Part shown: positions 11,186-20,130 of the stretch, piece by piece
How positions within the stretch are numbered: position 1 is the stretch's first letter
Layout: each line of letters opens with the position of its first letter
From: Aerococcus sanguinicola
Lineage (GTDB): Bacteria > Bacillota > Bacilli > Lactobacillales > Aerococcaceae
DNA length: 64,000 bases
Direction of reading: 5' to 3'
Assembly: GCF_001543145.1 (NCBI RefSeq)
Contig: NZ_CP014160.1
Coordinates: 186,001-250,000, forward strand
Notes under the pieces: model-generated
What the model saw: only the letters and a program-made list of their open reading frames with translations
Database searches by the model: none
What the model was told of the DNA's origin: nothing
Program-made: the position numbers and the translations under genes

Positions 11186-12514
11186 TTATAGGCGTTCGTT
11201 CAATTCTTGAGCCAGTTCTTCGTAGCCTTCTCGGCCTAAAAGAGCGAACATATTTCTCTTATAAGCTTCCACTCCTGGTTGGTCAAAAGGATTAACCCCA
11301 TTAAGATAGCCAGAAATAGCGACGGCGATTTCAAAGAAATAAATCAATTGGCCCAGCGTATGTGCGTTAATCGCTGGCGCATGGAGAACCAGGTTAGGAA
11401 CGCCTCCATCCGTGTGAGCGAGTAGGGTCCCTTGGAAGGCCTTGGTATTGACCTCATCAACGGATTGTCCTTCTAAATAAGCAAGCCCATCACTATCTTC
11501 CGCTAGGCTTGGGATTTTAATATCCTTTTCAGTCTCTTCAACTTTAACCACCGTTTCAAAGAGGATACGGCGACCGTCTTGGATATATTGGCCTAGGGAA
11601 TGAAGGTCTGTCGAGAAGTTAGCGCTACTTGGATAAATTCCTTTACCGTCCTTACCTTCTGATTCCCCAAACAGTTGCTTCCACCATTCAGCAAAATATT
11701 TTAATTTAGGCTCATAGTTAACGAGAATTTCCGTGTTATAGCCCTTGCGGTATAAAATATTTCGGATTGCGGCATAGAGATAGGCGTCATTTTTGCCCAA
11801 TTCAGGCTCTTGATAAGCCTGGTGGGCCGCTTGAGCACCGGCCAAGAGCTCATCCGTATTAGCGCCACTTGCTGCAATTGGTAGAAGCCCCACTGCTGTC
11901 AGGACGGTAAAGCGGCCGCCAACGCCATCAGGAATAACAAAGCTTTCATAGCCCATCTGGTCAGCTTCTGCCTTCAAGGCCCCTTTTGCTTGGTCAGTCG
12001 TTGCATAAATCCGGGACTTAGCTTCTTCTTCCCCGTATTGATCGATCAAACGCTTCTTGAAGATACGGAAGGCAATTGAAGTTTCAGTAGTGGTCCCAGA
12101 CTTAGAAATCACATTAATCGAAAAATCTTTGCCCTCTAAGGCGTCCATAACCTCGCTGAGGTAAGTGGCACTCAGGCTATTACCCGCGAAGATGATTTCC
12201 AACTTGCCTTCTTGGATAAATTGATGAGATAGGAAAGAAATGGCTGCCTTAGCCCCAAGATAAGAGCCACCAATCCCTAATACCAGGAGAACATCGGAGT
12301 CGGCTTGAATCTTTTTAGCCGCTTCCTTGATGCGTTGGTATTCTTCCTTGTCATAGTCCAAGGGAAGGTCCAACCAATCCGTAAACTCATGGCCAGGTCC
12401 CTTGCCAGAACGTAGCTGCTGGTGGGCTTGGCTGACTTCACTTTGCATATAGTCAATTTCATGCTGGGAAATAAAGGGATCAAGTTTTGAGATATCTAAT
12501 TTTAAATCTGCCAT
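11186..12514 (-). CDS. pgi: Glucose-6-phosphate isomerase
   Basis: Glycolytic enzyme interconverting glucose 6-phosphate and fructose 6-phosphate in the cytoplasm. The 442 residues are the short Gram-positive form. Visible family motifs are [12 protein letters not shown] (79-90), [15 protein letters not shown] (136-150), the [14 protein letters not shown] segment and the signature region [14 protein letters not shown] near the C-terminus. It lies 11 nt downstream of the S1-domain gene and ends in a clear terminator, so the cyclophilin, S1-domain and pgi genes form one unit. Confidence 0.97.
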   Translation of the reverse strand: MADLKLDISKLDPFISQHEIDYMQSEVSQAHQQLRSGKGPGHEFTDWLDLPLDYDKEEYQRIKEAAKKIQADSDVLLVLGIGGSYLGAKAAISFLSHQFIQEGKLEIIFAGNSLSATYLSEVMDALEGKDFSINVISKSGTTTETSIAFRIFKKRLIDQYGEEEAKSRIYATTDQAKGALKAEADQMGYESFVIPDGVGGRFTVLTAVGLLPIAASGANTDELLAGAQAAHQAYQEPELGKNDAYLYAAIRNILYRKGYNTEILVNYEPKLKYFAEWWKQLFGESEGKDGKGIYPSSANFSTDLHSLGQYIQDGRRILFETVVKVEETEKDIKIPSLAEDSDGLAYLEGQSVDEVNTKAFQGTLLAHTDGGVPNLVLHAPAINAHTLGQLIYFFEIAVAISGYLNGVNPFDQPGVEAYKRNMFALLGREGYEELAQELNERL

Positions 12515-12525
12515 AGTTAGACTCC

Positions 12526-12939
12526 TTACTTATTAAAATGATTTTCGTGGTAATCTTTGACTAGGCCCGACTGGATATTCGCAAGACCTTCATCCACCCA
12601 TTTAGGCAGGTTCTCAGCAATCAAACCAAAGCCATAATCTTTAGGATGGTGGTGCTTGTGCCAGTTACCGCGGGCCGGTTTTTTATTTTTGAAGAGGGGT
12701 TGGAGGGCTCTTAGCGACAGGGAAATCTTTTGGCTGTATTCATCAATATCGATAATCTTGGCTGTGACTTCTTCACCAATCTCATACTGGTTATAAATAT
12801 CCTTTACAAAGCCGTGGTTAATTTCAGAGATGTGGATGAGTCCCTGGTGGTTAGCGCCGAGACTCACGAAGATGCCGTAGCTTTGAATGCCTGTCACCTT
12901 CCCCTTAACAATATCTCCAATCGCAAATGACTTGGTCAT
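12526..12939 (-). CDS. cvfD: S1 RNA-binding domain protein (CvfD/YugI family)
   Basis: Single S1 domain (about residues 5-75: [47 protein letters not shown]) followed by a basic segment and a conserved tail ([17 protein letters not shown]). Known relatives (general stress protein 13, CvfD) are RNA-binding post-transcriptional regulators that associate with ribosomes. The ATG overlaps the TAA of the cyclophilin gene by one base (TAATG), so the two are translationally coupled. The role here is inferred from family. Confidence 0.88.
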   Translation of the reverse strand: MTKSFAIGDIVKGKVTGIQSYGIFVSLGANHQGLIHISEINHGFVKDIYNQYEIGEEVTAKIIDIDEYSQKISLSLRALQPLFKNKKPARGNWHKHHHPKDYGFGLIAENLPKWVDEGLANIQSGLVKDYHENHFNK

Positions 12940-13538
12940 TAGGCATCACTTTCTGGATCAATAATCTGGATCCCTTCAATAACAACATCTTCCAGCGGTT
13001 TATCTTGGGCATCCCGGTCAACATTTTCAATCTGGCTGACAACCTCTTGACCTTCCCTTACTTGGCCAAAGACCGTGTGCCGGTGGTCTAACCAAGGGGT
13101 CCCCCCCTTCTCAGCATAGGCTTCAACGATTTCCTCAGGCCAACCGCCAGCACGCAACTGGCTGACCATGCTGGCATCAACTGGTCCCGCTGAGACAATA
13201 AAGAATTGTGAGCCATTGGTATTAGGTCCTGCATTGGCCATAGACAGGGCGCCCTTAATATTAAAGAGGGAGAGATTGAATTCATCCTCAAAGGCTTGGC
13301 CGTAAATGGACTCTCCGCCGCGGCCCGTTCCAGTTGGGTCCCCGCCCTGGATCATGAAGTTAGGGATGACCCGGTGGAAGATCACACCATCGTAGTAACC
13401 CTCTTTAGCATGTTGGATAAAGTTTTCGACAGCTTTTGGTGCTAATTCGGGAAAAAGAGCGACTTCAATTTGCCCTTGCTTGGTTTTAATGATTGCTTTA
13501 ATTTCTTTAGCTTGTTCTTCTAATTGTGGAAATGACAT
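12939..13538 (-). CDS. Cyclophilin-type peptidyl-prolyl cis-trans isomerase
   Basis: Cytoplasmic protein-folding enzyme that isomerises Xaa-Pro bonds; no signal peptide. Core cyclophilin motifs are present: [19 protein letters not shown] (54-72, catalytic Arg in FHRV), [16 protein letters not shown] (99-114) and the HTVFGQV segment. The 199 residues match the PpiB form of Lactobacillales with a short N-terminal extension. GAGGAGG precedes the ATG. It heads the unit with the S1-domain gene and pgi. Confidence 0.94.
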   Translation of the reverse strand: MSFPQLEEQAKEIKAIIKTKQGQIEVALFPELAPKAVENFIQHAKEGYYDGVIFHRVIPNFMIQGGDPTGTGRGGESIYGQAFEDEFNLSLFNIKGALSMANAGPNTNGSQFFIVSAGPVDASMVSQLRAGGWPEEIVEAYAEKGGTPWLDHRHTVFGQVREGQEVVSQIENVDRDAQDKPLEDVVIEGIQIIDPESDA

Positions 13539-13720
13539 AACATTCCTCCTCTAAAACTATGCATATTTTTTATTTCTATTCCTCTCTATTGTACCAATAG
13601 TTAAAGAAAATGTATAGTTATCGCTAGTTCTCTAATGGTGAGATTTATGTTATATTTATTAAGTAGCTGTCCAATCGACAGCATACTTTTACATGTAGCC
13701 AAAAAATTACCGGAGGCCCT

Positions 13721-14215
13721 ATGGACGTACTAACTAACCTACCGCTTGTGGCAACCCTCAGTGCCATTGTTGTTGCCCAAGCCCTAAAATTTCCCATCGC
13801 GCTCTTAATGCGCAAGAGCAATGCCAAACTCGCTTTGCTCCATGCCACAGGGAGTATGCCCAGTTCTCATTCGGCTGCTGTGACAGCCTTGATAACTGCG
13901 CTTATCCTTAAATACGGCTACCAGTCCGCCTACGTTGCGATTGGGGTGTGTTTTGGCGTGATTATTATGTTCGATGCCATGGGGGTCCGGCGGCAAAGCG
14001 GTGAGCAGGGCATGCTTCTTCGCCAATTGCTCTTGATTCTCGAAGAGCGGGCGGCTAAAGAAGACGATCCTGTCCTCAGTCGCCAATTGAAAGCCATTAA
14101 GGAGAGCAAGCTCGTCATCGATGATTATTTAGGCCACAAACCTTCAGAGGTTATTGGTGGCATTCTGACCGGTATCCTCGTGACCTTACTCCTTAATAGC
14201 CTCTTTAACTTTTAA
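13721..14215 (+). CDS. YuiD-like membrane protein (DUF212, acid phosphatase/haloperoxidase-related)
   Basis: 164-residue protein of the DUF212 family, distantly related to PAP2-type phosphatases. The stretch LLHATGSMPSSHSAAVTALI (about 39-58) is the family hallmark, and VIIMFDAMGVRRQSGEQ follows. Several hydrophobic segments and a hydrophobic C-terminus (LTGILVTLLLNSLF) indicate a membrane protein; its substrate is not known. It has GGAGG before the ATG and is followed 25 nt later by the ferredoxin-NADP reductase, with which it is probably co-transcribed. Confidence 0.85.
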   Translation: MDVLTNLPLVATLSAIVVAQALKFPIALLMRKSNAKLALLHATGSMPSSHSAAVTALITALILKYGYQSAYVAIGVCFGVIIMFDAMGVRRQSGEQGMLLRQLLLILEERAAKEDDPVLSRQLKAIKESKLVIDDYLGHKPSEVIGGILTGILVTLLLNSLFNF

Positions 14216-14240
14216 AGCATTCATATAGAAAGGACGTTCT

Positions 14241-15251
14241 ATGGAAACTCTCTCAAGTGATCTGATCATTATTGGTGCTGGGCCTAGTGCCCTTTTTGCG
14301 GCTTTCTATGCCGGTATGCGCCAGTTGAGCGTAAATATTATTGATAGCTTGCCTGAATTAGGCGGCCAACCCAAGGCCCTCTACCCCGACAAGATCATCT
14401 ATGACATCCCTGCCTATCCCGAAATTTCGGGGGCGGAACTCATCGACCGCTTGTCCCAACAGCTGGCCCGCTTCCATGCGACCACCCAATTCAGCCTCAA
14501 CCAAGAAGTTTTAAATTTAGAAAACGATGGCGAGGAATTTGTCGTCGAAACTAGCCGTGCGACCTATCGCGCTAAGGCAGTCATCATTGCAGCTGGTAAT
14601 GGCTCTTTCAGCCCTCGCAAGGTTGACCTGGACCAATTAGACCACTACGAAAACCGTGGCGTTGCCTATTTCGTCAGCAATTATACGGCTTATGCGGGCA
14701 AGAATGTCGCCATCTGCGGAGGCGGCGACAGTGCCCTCGATACGGCCCTTGCCCTGAGCGACTACGCCAAGGAAATCTATCTGATCCACCGCCGCGACCG
14801 CTTCCGGGCCCATGAATACTCCGTTGAAGCCGCCCGGCAAAAGGACAACATTAACTTCATCACCCCCTATGTCCCAACTGGCCTCGAGGGAGACGGCATT
14901 AATCTCTCTGCCATCCACTTGCAAAAAGCACGGTCAGATGAAAGCCAACGTATTCCCGTGGACCAAGTCATCATGGCTTATGGCTTTACTTCTTCCCTAG
15001 GTGAAATTAAGAATTGGGGATTGGACATCGAAAAGAATAAAGTCCTAGTCGACGGCCACTGTCAAACGAACCGGCCGGGTATCTTTGCTATTGGTGACAT
15101 TGCAGGCTATCCAGGTAAGACTGACCTGATTGTTTCCGGCTTTGGCGAAGCCCCTACCGCCATCAACGCCGCCTATCACTACATCTATCCAGAAAAACGC
15201 ATCAGCCCCTTGCACTCCTCTGACTTACTGAAAGAGGACAAAAATAGATAA
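14241..15251 (+). CDS. Ferredoxin/flavodoxin-NADP(+) reductase, thioredoxin reductase-like (YumC type)
   Basis: FAD enzyme moving electrons between NADPH and ferredoxin. The FAD site IIGAGPSALFAAFYAG lies at 10-24, LGGQPKALYPDK at 40-51, the NADP site ICGGGDSALDTAL at 158-170 and the second FAD motif AIGDIAGYPGK near 280. The redox CxxC of thioredoxin reductases is absent between these domains, which separates YumC-type reductases from TrxB. GAAAGGAC precedes the ATG. A single-cluster ferredoxin encoded at 34.5 kb is a plausible partner. A strong terminator follows about 100 nt downstream. Confidence 0.93.
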   Translation: METLSSDLIIIGAGPSALFAAFYAGMRQLSVNIIDSLPELGGQPKALYPDKIIYDIPAYPEISGAELIDRLSQQLARFHATTQFSLNQEVLNLENDGEEFVVETSRATYRAKAVIIAAGNGSFSPRKVDLDQLDHYENRGVAYFVSNYTAYAGKNVAICGGGDSALDTALALSDYAKEIYLIHRRDRFRAHEYSVEAARQKDNINFITPYVPTGLEGDGINLSAIHLQKARSDESQRIPVDQVIMAYGFTSSLGEIKNWGLDIEKNKVLVDGHCQTNRPGIFAIGDIAGYPGKTDLIVSGFGEAPTAINAAYHYIYPEKRISPLHSSDLLKEDKNR

Positions 15252-15352
15252 GGGTGTTAACAAAGCCGCTTAGAAATTTATGTGTCCACGAATCCGATCT
15301 CAAGGTGATCAATATGACCTTTAAGCTTAGATGAATAGGAAATTTTTAAATA

Positions 15353-15394
15353 AAAGTGCTCAGCTGAAATCATGGTTCAGCTGAGCACTTTTTT
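15353..15394 (+). terminator. Terminator after the ferredoxin reductase gene
   Basis: Perfect 16-bp stem AAAGTGCTCAGCTGAA/TTCAGCTGAGCACTTT with a 7-nt loop and T6 run. The A-rich 5' side may allow it to act in both directions. Confidence 0.9.
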
Positions 15395-15448
15395 GCTTCT
15401 CTAATTTTTAAACATTGGTGACTACTTATTAAAAAAACAATTCAAATT

Positions 15449-15699
15449 GAGTAATAGTGGAGCGTTGAATTTAGTCCTTAGCCATGATAAAGCAAACAAT
15501 GTGAATTAGGGATCGTAGGCGCTAGTCGTACGAGCCCTTTGAAGCTTGTTAGACGAGAGACCTTGGCTCGAGCCGGTGCTGCTTTAGCCGTAGGAGCAAA
15601 GGGAATTACGGATAAAGTACAAAACGGCGAAAGCCGTTCTTGATCCACTATAAATTCAAGGACTAAATTCAAAAAGCGCAACGGATGCTCACTAGCACA
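15449..15699 (+). repeat. Dispersed structured element A, copy 1 (long form)
   Basis: Non-coding element about 250 nt long. Outer arms TTGAATTTAGTCCTT (15465-15479) and AAGGACTAAATTCAA (15658-15672) pair perfectly. Inside, AGGGATCGTA (15508-15517) pairs with TACGAGCCCT (15529-15538) with one mismatch, and the 10-bp palindrome GGCTCGAGCC is conserved. A segment absent from copy 2 (about 15577-15650) includes AACGGC-GAAA-GCCGTT (15623-15638), a stem capped by a GNRA tetraloop on the plus strand. Copy 2 is at 28.7 kb, with base changes that keep pairing. Function unknown; it may be a mobile miniature element or a structured RNA. Confidence 0.75.
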
Positions 15700-15727
15700 G
15701 ACCACTAAAAAAACATTTTTATTCGAC

Positions 15728-16351
15728 TCACAAGCTATTTTTCAAATAAGCATAAACCCCTTGGATCCCTAATTGGAAGAGCACAAAAAAGAGGATGAAG
15801 CAGAGCATGAAATAACTTTCCGGTAGCACTTCAATAATCGGATCCGTTGCCGGATCAAAGAGCCAGGCCTGGTTATCAAACAAAACTTGATGGAAGAGGA
15901 CAAAGACCCGGTTGAAATTCAACGTTAAGCCGATAATAGCTATAAGGGGCAGATAACGCAGGTAAGCAAAAATCCGATAAAGAAGGTAGAGGGTCCCTGC
16001 TTTTAAAGGCTTCCTAGTGAGAACCCAGCTGAAGCCGAGGCCAGCTAAGAAAGTCGGATAGACCATCAAAAAAAGCTGCTTGACCTCGTAAAAATGGAAA
16101 CGGGCAGAAGCGGAAGACGGAAAATAGGCAAAGTCTAGTCCCCTCCGCCATGGAAAATTCAAATAAGTGAGCATCTGCCAGTAGTCATGGAGGACTTCTT
16201 GATTGGTCAAGCCCACCCGCTCAGCTAGATTGCCAGCATACAAGACCAAGACATAGAGGGGCAGGCACCAAATCGTTAAAAGTAAGGCGCCTGCTATCAG
16301 CCCAACTAAGAGGCTTAAGGTCAGTAGGCCGGCTTTTAGATACTTGGCCAT
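15728..16351 (-). CDS. TIGR01906-type integral membrane protein
   Basis: 207 residues with about five membrane segments: LTLSLLVGLIAGALLLTIWC at the N-terminus, then LFLMVYPTFLAGLGFSWVL, LPLIAIIGLTL and LPESYFMLCFILFFVLFQLG. The conserved soluble stretch (LTYLNFPWRRGLDFAYFPSS, HFYEVKQLF) matches the uncharacterised TIGR01906/DUF1461 family of Firmicutes, usually found beside the HAD and YutD genes as here. Its ATG lies inside the end of the HAD gene (16-nt overlap). No biochemical role is known. Confidence 0.82.
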   Translation of the reverse strand: MAKYLKAGLLTLSLLVGLIAGALLLTIWCLPLYVLVLYAGNLAERVGLTNQEVLHDYWQMLTYLNFPWRRGLDFAYFPSSASARFHFYEVKQLFLMVYPTFLAGLGFSWVLTRKPLKAGTLYLLYRIFAYLRYLPLIAIIGLTLNFNRVFVLFHQVLFDNQAWLFDPATDPIIEVLPESYFMLCFILFFVLFQLGIQGVYAYLKNSL

Positions 16352-17136
16352 AAGTCCATCAACTCTTGATAGTCCTTCACCAGCCAGGTGGGTTCAATGT
16401 TTAACTGCTCAATGTCGGCTCTCTGGTGAACGCCGGTCTCAATTAAGATCGTTGAAAGACCAGCCCGGTTAGCAGCCAAAATATCCGTGGTCAGGTTATC
16501 CCCTAGCATCACGACTTCATCCGCTTCGAGGCCCAAGAGCTCCAAGGCACCGAGGATAATATTGGGGCTAGGCTTGCCGCAGACAATCGGCTCGGTTCGG
16601 GACACATGGGCCACCAATTCACCCAAGGCCCCTGCTCCAGGAACAAATCCATGACTGGAAGGGAATTGGATATCCGGATTGGTTAAATAAAACTTGGCGC
16701 CTGACTGGGCAGCATAGGCGCACTGGGCGAGTTCTTGGTAGCTTACGCTTTGGTCCAAGCCCATGACTAAGAGGTTAACCGGCTCGGCCAAGGGATCAGA
16801 AACAATCTGATAGCCTTCTTCTGCCACCGTAGCCTTCAAGTAATCGCTCCCCATAACGTAGGCCTTCTGTCTAGGCTGAATGGCTTCCTGCCCCAATAAG
16901 TGGGACAAGGCGTCCACGCTAGTATAAACTTGGTCAGGCTCCGCCTCAATCTGGTGGTAGTCTCCTAAGAACTGGACGGCTTCCTGGTGGGACCGCATGG
17001 AATTATTAGTCACAAAGAGGAAAGGCTCCTGGGCAGCCCGCATCTGCTCGATCCATTCCCGAGCACCAGGGATGGCGGACTTCCCCTTGTAGACCGTCCC
17101 ATCCAAGTCTAAAAACATGGCACGTTTCTTTTTCAT
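16336..17136 (-). CDS. HAD-superfamily sugar/nucleotide phosphatase, NagD-like (YutF, TIGR01457)
   Basis: HAD subfamily IIA phosphatase of 266 residues. Motif I is FLDLDGTVYKG (8-18; nucleophile Asp10, acid Asp12), motif II is FLFVTNNSM, and motif III/IV is VMLGDNLTTDILAANRAGLS near residue 218. The C2-type cap lies between. NagD/YutF relatives dephosphorylate small phosphorylated sugars and nucleotides; the natural substrate here cannot be deduced. It follows the YutD-like gene by two bases and overlaps the next gene, so the three form one unit. Confidence 0.9.
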   Translation of the reverse strand: MKKKRAMFLDLDGTVYKGKSAIPGAREWIEQMRAAQEPFLFVTNNSMRSHQEAVQFLGDYHQIEAEPDQVYTSVDALSHLLGQEAIQPRQKAYVMGSDYLKATVAEEGYQIVSDPLAEPVNLLVMGLDQSVSYQELAQCAYAAQSGAKFYLTNPDIQFPSSHGFVPGAGALGELVAHVSRTEPIVCGKPSPNIILGALELLGLEADEVVMLGDNLTTDILAANRAGLSTILIETGVHQRADIEQLNIEPTWLVKDYQELMDLWPSI

Positions 17137-17138
17137 GC

Positions 17139-17771
17139 TTATTTTTTTCCTTTCGTTGAACGAATTTTAAAGCCCTCTTTTTTCTTATTGCCCTGGGTAA
17201 TCGTTTGACGCTTGACGCCTTTATTTGAGGGCTTAGTCGAGCTTTTATCCGTTTTAATACTGAAATGCGCTTTCTTATCCCGCTGGCGCTTGTGTGACTT
17301 GTTCTTGCCCTTGTCCTTGCGCTGGTTTTTCTTCTTATAGTTCTTATTGTTTCGGTTCTTTTTGGGTCGTTTTTTCAATTGACGGTTGCGCTCTTGACGT
17401 TCTTCCTCGTCACGCTGGTGTTCCAAGACAAAATAGTCGCAGGCAAAATTACAGTACTCCAAGAGATAATCCGTTAGGTGTGAGATCTTACGCTCCAGGG
17501 GTACATGGGGCACATCATCTTTGTAGAAGCCCTTTAGGCGGACTTGTTCGTAGGCCCAGTCACCGACGATATAGTCATAAGTATCCAGAATTGGCATATA
17601 GCGGTCAGCTAAAGCCTCCAAATCGAGGGCCTCTTCCTGGCTCCATTCCTTAACTGTAAAAGGCTGGCCGTTAATCAATAATTCCTGGTTGTCCGTTCGT
17701 TGGATCTCAGCTTTGGGGAAGGCTTCTTGTTCAGGGCTTTTTTCAGGGCTGTTCTTCCTTGGCATAGGCAT
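17139..17771 (-). CDS. YutD-like protein with long basic C-terminal tail
   Basis: The YutD domain (about residues 30-125) contains YDYIVGDWAYEQVRLKGFY and HLTDYLLEYCNFACDYFVLE, characteristic of the family, whose function is not established. Residues from about 125 to 210 form a low-complexity, strongly basic tail (KKRPKKNRNNKNYKKKNQRK and similar) suggestive of nucleic-acid or ribosome contact; this tail is longer than in Bacillus relatives as I know them. It is the first gene of a three-gene unit and starts just after the MarR gene. Confidence 0.82.
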   Translation of the reverse strand: MPMPRKNSPEKSPEQEAFPKAEIQRTDNQELLINGQPFTVKEWSQEEALDLEALADRYMPILDTYDYIVGDWAYEQVRLKGFYKDDVPHVPLERKISHLTDYLLEYCNFACDYFVLEHQRDEEERQERNRQLKKRPKKNRNNKNYKKKNQRKDKGKNKSHKRQRDKKAHFSIKTDKSSTKPSNKGVKRQTITQGNKKKEGFKIRSTKGKK

Positions 17772-17778
17772 CCTCCTT

Positions 17779-18234
17779 TCATTTTTGGTCGCGTTTGTAA
17801 TACTCTTCGGCCTGGAAGCCTAATTTCTTATGAATCAGTCGCAGGCGCTTCAATTCATCCGCATCAAGGACAGAGAAAAGCTGGTTGACATAGCCCTTAT
17901 GTTCTTCGTAGTCAGCTGCTATTTTGCGCTGTCCTTTGGGGGTTAAAGCGATGATAATCCGGCGCATATCCTTTGACGACCGTTCCCGTTTAACCAGCCC
18001 CTTGCCTTCCAAACAATCGATCACATAGGTCACCGAACTGTTGGGAATAAGCAGGTGTTCCTTGATGTCTTGGACGACATGGGGTCCCTTGTTCAAAAGA
18101 TATTCTAGTATCATAAATTCATTTTCAGTCAATCCATAAGTCCTCATGTCTTGCTTGAGGGCCCGCATCATCAATTGATGGGACCGTAACAAGACACGCA
18201 GGGTATGCAATTGTTGCTCGGTCATATTCTCCAA
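17779..18234 (-). CDS. MarR-family transcriptional regulator
   Basis: 151 residues with the MarR winged-helix fold: N-terminal dimer helices (LHTLRVLLRSHQLMMRALKQ), recognition region TENEFMILEYLLNKGPHVVQ followed by LIPNSSVTYVIDCLEGKGLV, and the wing sequence RERSSKDMRRIIIALTPKGQ. It binds DNA as a dimer; targets and ligand are unknown. It sits between dnaD and the YutD-like gene with short gaps, so it could be co-transcribed with either group. Confidence 0.92.
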   Translation of the reverse strand: MENMTEQQLHTLRVLLRSHQLMMRALKQDMRTYGLTENEFMILEYLLNKGPHVVQDIKEHLLIPNSSVTYVIDCLEGKGLVKRERSSKDMRRIIIALTPKGQRKIAADYEEHKGYVNQLFSVLDADELKRLRLIHKKLGFQAEEYYKRDQK

Positions 18235-18246
18235 GTTGCTAGCTCC

Positions 18247-18891
18247 TTACTCCTGGTCTTTTTTAATAATTTTCTTCATAGGTGCTGGTGGTAGGTCCGA
18301 AAGCGAGTGCTGGTCTCTAAGCTTAGAGTTTCTTTGCTTGGGATTGCGACGCCAATTCATTAAAACCTTGTCGATATAGCGCAGGCTATAGGCCTGGGCC
18401 AGGACAGCTTCCTTAATGGCTTCAAAGATCATGTCAGTTGGAAACTTATCCTTATGCAGCCAGTCCGCCACCTCTTGGTATTCAATCGGTGACAGAGGCC
18501 GGCCAAATTCAGTCTCCAAGACTTGGAAAATCTCGGCTTCTTGATCCTCTGTTTGTTTACTCTCTTCTTCGGCTTCCCGCTGCTTGACTAAGGCGTCAAC
18601 CCTATTATACAAGAATTCCAGGTTATAGTACTCCGTTTGTTGGTTATTTTCATTTTTCTTGCTATCAATCCGCAAGTACTGGCGGTCCACTAAGGAATTA
18701 ATCAAGCTTAAGATCTCATCCCGGGTCATCCCCATCCGCTTCATCAGCATAGAAAAGCTGGGGAATTCCACATTATCTTGCTGGAAACTAATCAAATGTA
18801 TGAAAAAAAGCATCTCCTCATTGGTGATGCCTATTTCGTGATACATCTCAAGAAGGAGTGTCCGCAAAACCGTATATTTTTCGATTTTCAT
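18247..18891 (-). CDS. dnaD: DnaD-like replication initiation protein
   Basis: Primosomal protein that helps load the replicative helicase. The N-terminal half is the winged-helix domain (LLLEMYHEIGITNEEMLFFI, MKRMGMTRDEILSLINSLVD), and residues from about 115 form the DnaD/DnaB_2 domain (EFGRPLSPIEYQEVADWL, with the closing motif YIDKVLMNWRRNP). Length 214 is typical. It follows the aminotransferase gene closely, an order also found in Bacillus (aspB-asnS-dnaD), here without asnS between them. Confidence 0.92.
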   Translation of the reverse strand: MKIEKYTVLRTLLLEMYHEIGITNEEMLFFIHLISFQQDNVEFPSFSMLMKRMGMTRDEILSLINSLVDRQYLRIDSKKNENNQQTEYYNLEFLYNRVDALVKQREAEEESKQTEDQEAEIFQVLETEFGRPLSPIEYQEVADWLHKDKFPTDMIFEAIKEAVLAQAYSLRYIDKVLMNWRRNPKQRNSKLRDQHSLSDLPPAPMKKIIKKDQE

Positions 18892-18918
18892 TCTTGATCA
18901 TGCTCACTTTCTAAGTCT

Positions 18919-20112
18919 TTACGCCTGGACTTGGTGGTCTGTCATAAAGTTGTCAATTCGATCCATGGCTTCAAGGAACTTGTCCTGGTCAGCTGCATAA
19001 GAGAAGCGCAAGAAGTCTGGCATACCAAAAGCACTCCCAACCACACTGGCTACCCCGACCTCCTCCAAGAGAGCCATAGCAAAGTCATCGACCGTTGCAT
19101 AGCCGGTTAAGGCTGCAGCTTCACTACAATTAGGGAAGAGATAGAAGGCGCCCCGCGGTTTAGCTACTAGGTTAAAACCAGGTATTGCTTTCATCCGGTC
19201 ATAGGCAGCATTTAAACGTTTTTCAAAGGTCTGGCGCATCTTTTCCAGGTCATCTTGGGGGCCTGTCAAAGCACCGATCGTTGCATATTGGGCAATACCG
19301 GAAGGGTTCCCGCTTACTTGACTAGCCAATTTATTCATCGCGCGAATAATATCTTCATCGCCCATGCAATAACCTAGGCGCCAACCGGTCATGGCATAGG
19401 CCTTGGAAGCACCGTTCACGACGATGGTTTGTTTGCGGATAGAAGGTGAAATAGAGGCCATGGAAATCGCTTTGGTGCCATTGTAGACCAATTGATAGTA
19501 CATCTCATCGGAAATGATCACGATGCCCTTGTCCACACAATAGTCACCGATGGCCCGCATTTCTTCTGGACTGAGCACAGCGCCCGAGGGATTAGATGGC
19601 GTGTTAAGAACAAGCAGTTTGGTCTTATCCGTACAAACACCATCCAATTCTTCAACGGTTAAGATAAAATTATTGCTTTCCTTAGTTTCAACAATCACAG
19701 GTTTCCCCCCAGCTAGGCGGATCTGCTCATAGTAGCTGACCCAGTAAGGTTGGGGAATAAGAACTTCATCACCAGGATTGACTAAGACTTGGAAGAGATA
19801 ATAGAGAACAAGTTTACCCCCGTTCCCGGCAAAAATTTCACTTGGCTCGTAGACAACACCGTCATGCTTTTCATGGTAGTGGGCAATGGCTTCACGTAAT
19901 TCTAAAGCTCCGCTGGCTGGCGTGTAATGGTGGCCCTTGCCGGCATACATGGCTTCCTTGGCATAGTCCAAGATATATTGGGGTGTGTCGAAGTCTGGCT
20001 CACCCACTGTGAGTGAAATAATATCCCGACCCTGGGCCTTGAGTTCTCGGGCCTTGTCATTAGCGGCTAGTGTTTTCGATTCTTGTAAATTCATGATGCG
20101 TTCAGAGATCAT
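18919..20112 (-). CDS. aspB: Pyridoxal-phosphate aminotransferase, class I (aspartate aminotransferase)
   Basis: Transfers amino groups between aspartate and 2-oxoglutarate, linking oxaloacetate and amino-acid metabolism. The 397 residues show the class I fold: SLTVGEPDFDTPQYI, LNTPSNPSGAVLSPEE (substrate and PLP contacts), SDEMYYQLVY, and the Schiff-base lysine in NGASKAYAMTGWRLGY. The arginine near the end (FLRFSYAADQ) binds the substrate carboxylate. It is flanked by the YpmB-like gene and dnaD as in Bacillus. The exact keto acid is not certain from sequence. Confidence 0.93.
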   Translation of the reverse strand: MISERIMNLQESKTLAANDKARELKAQGRDIISLTVGEPDFDTPQYILDYAKEAMYAGKGHHYTPASGALELREAIAHYHEKHDGVVYEPSEIFAGNGGKLVLYYLFQVLVNPGDEVLIPQPYWVSYYEQIRLAGGKPVIVETKESNNFILTVEELDGVCTDKTKLLVLNTPSNPSGAVLSPEEMRAIGDYCVDKGIVIISDEMYYQLVYNGTKAISMASISPSIRKQTIVVNGASKAYAMTGWRLGYCMGDEDIIRAMNKLASQVSGNPSGIAQYATIGALTGPQDDLEKMRQTFEKRLNAAYDRMKAIPGFNLVAKPRGAFYLFPNCSEAAALTGYATVDDFAMALLEEVGVASVVGSAFGMPDFLRFSYAADQDKFLEAMDRIDNFMTDHQVQA

Positions 20113-20130
20113 AGCGTCACCTCATTGTTT

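Noticed and set aside
10715..11210. Overlapping short open frames upstream of 16S
   Set aside because: They cover the rRNA leader and three promoters, have no ribosome sites and are AT-rich by composition.
15478..15705. 75-codon minus-strand open frame
   Set aside because: It lies wholly inside element A; the related copy at 28.7 kb does not keep the frame, so structure and not coding is conserved.
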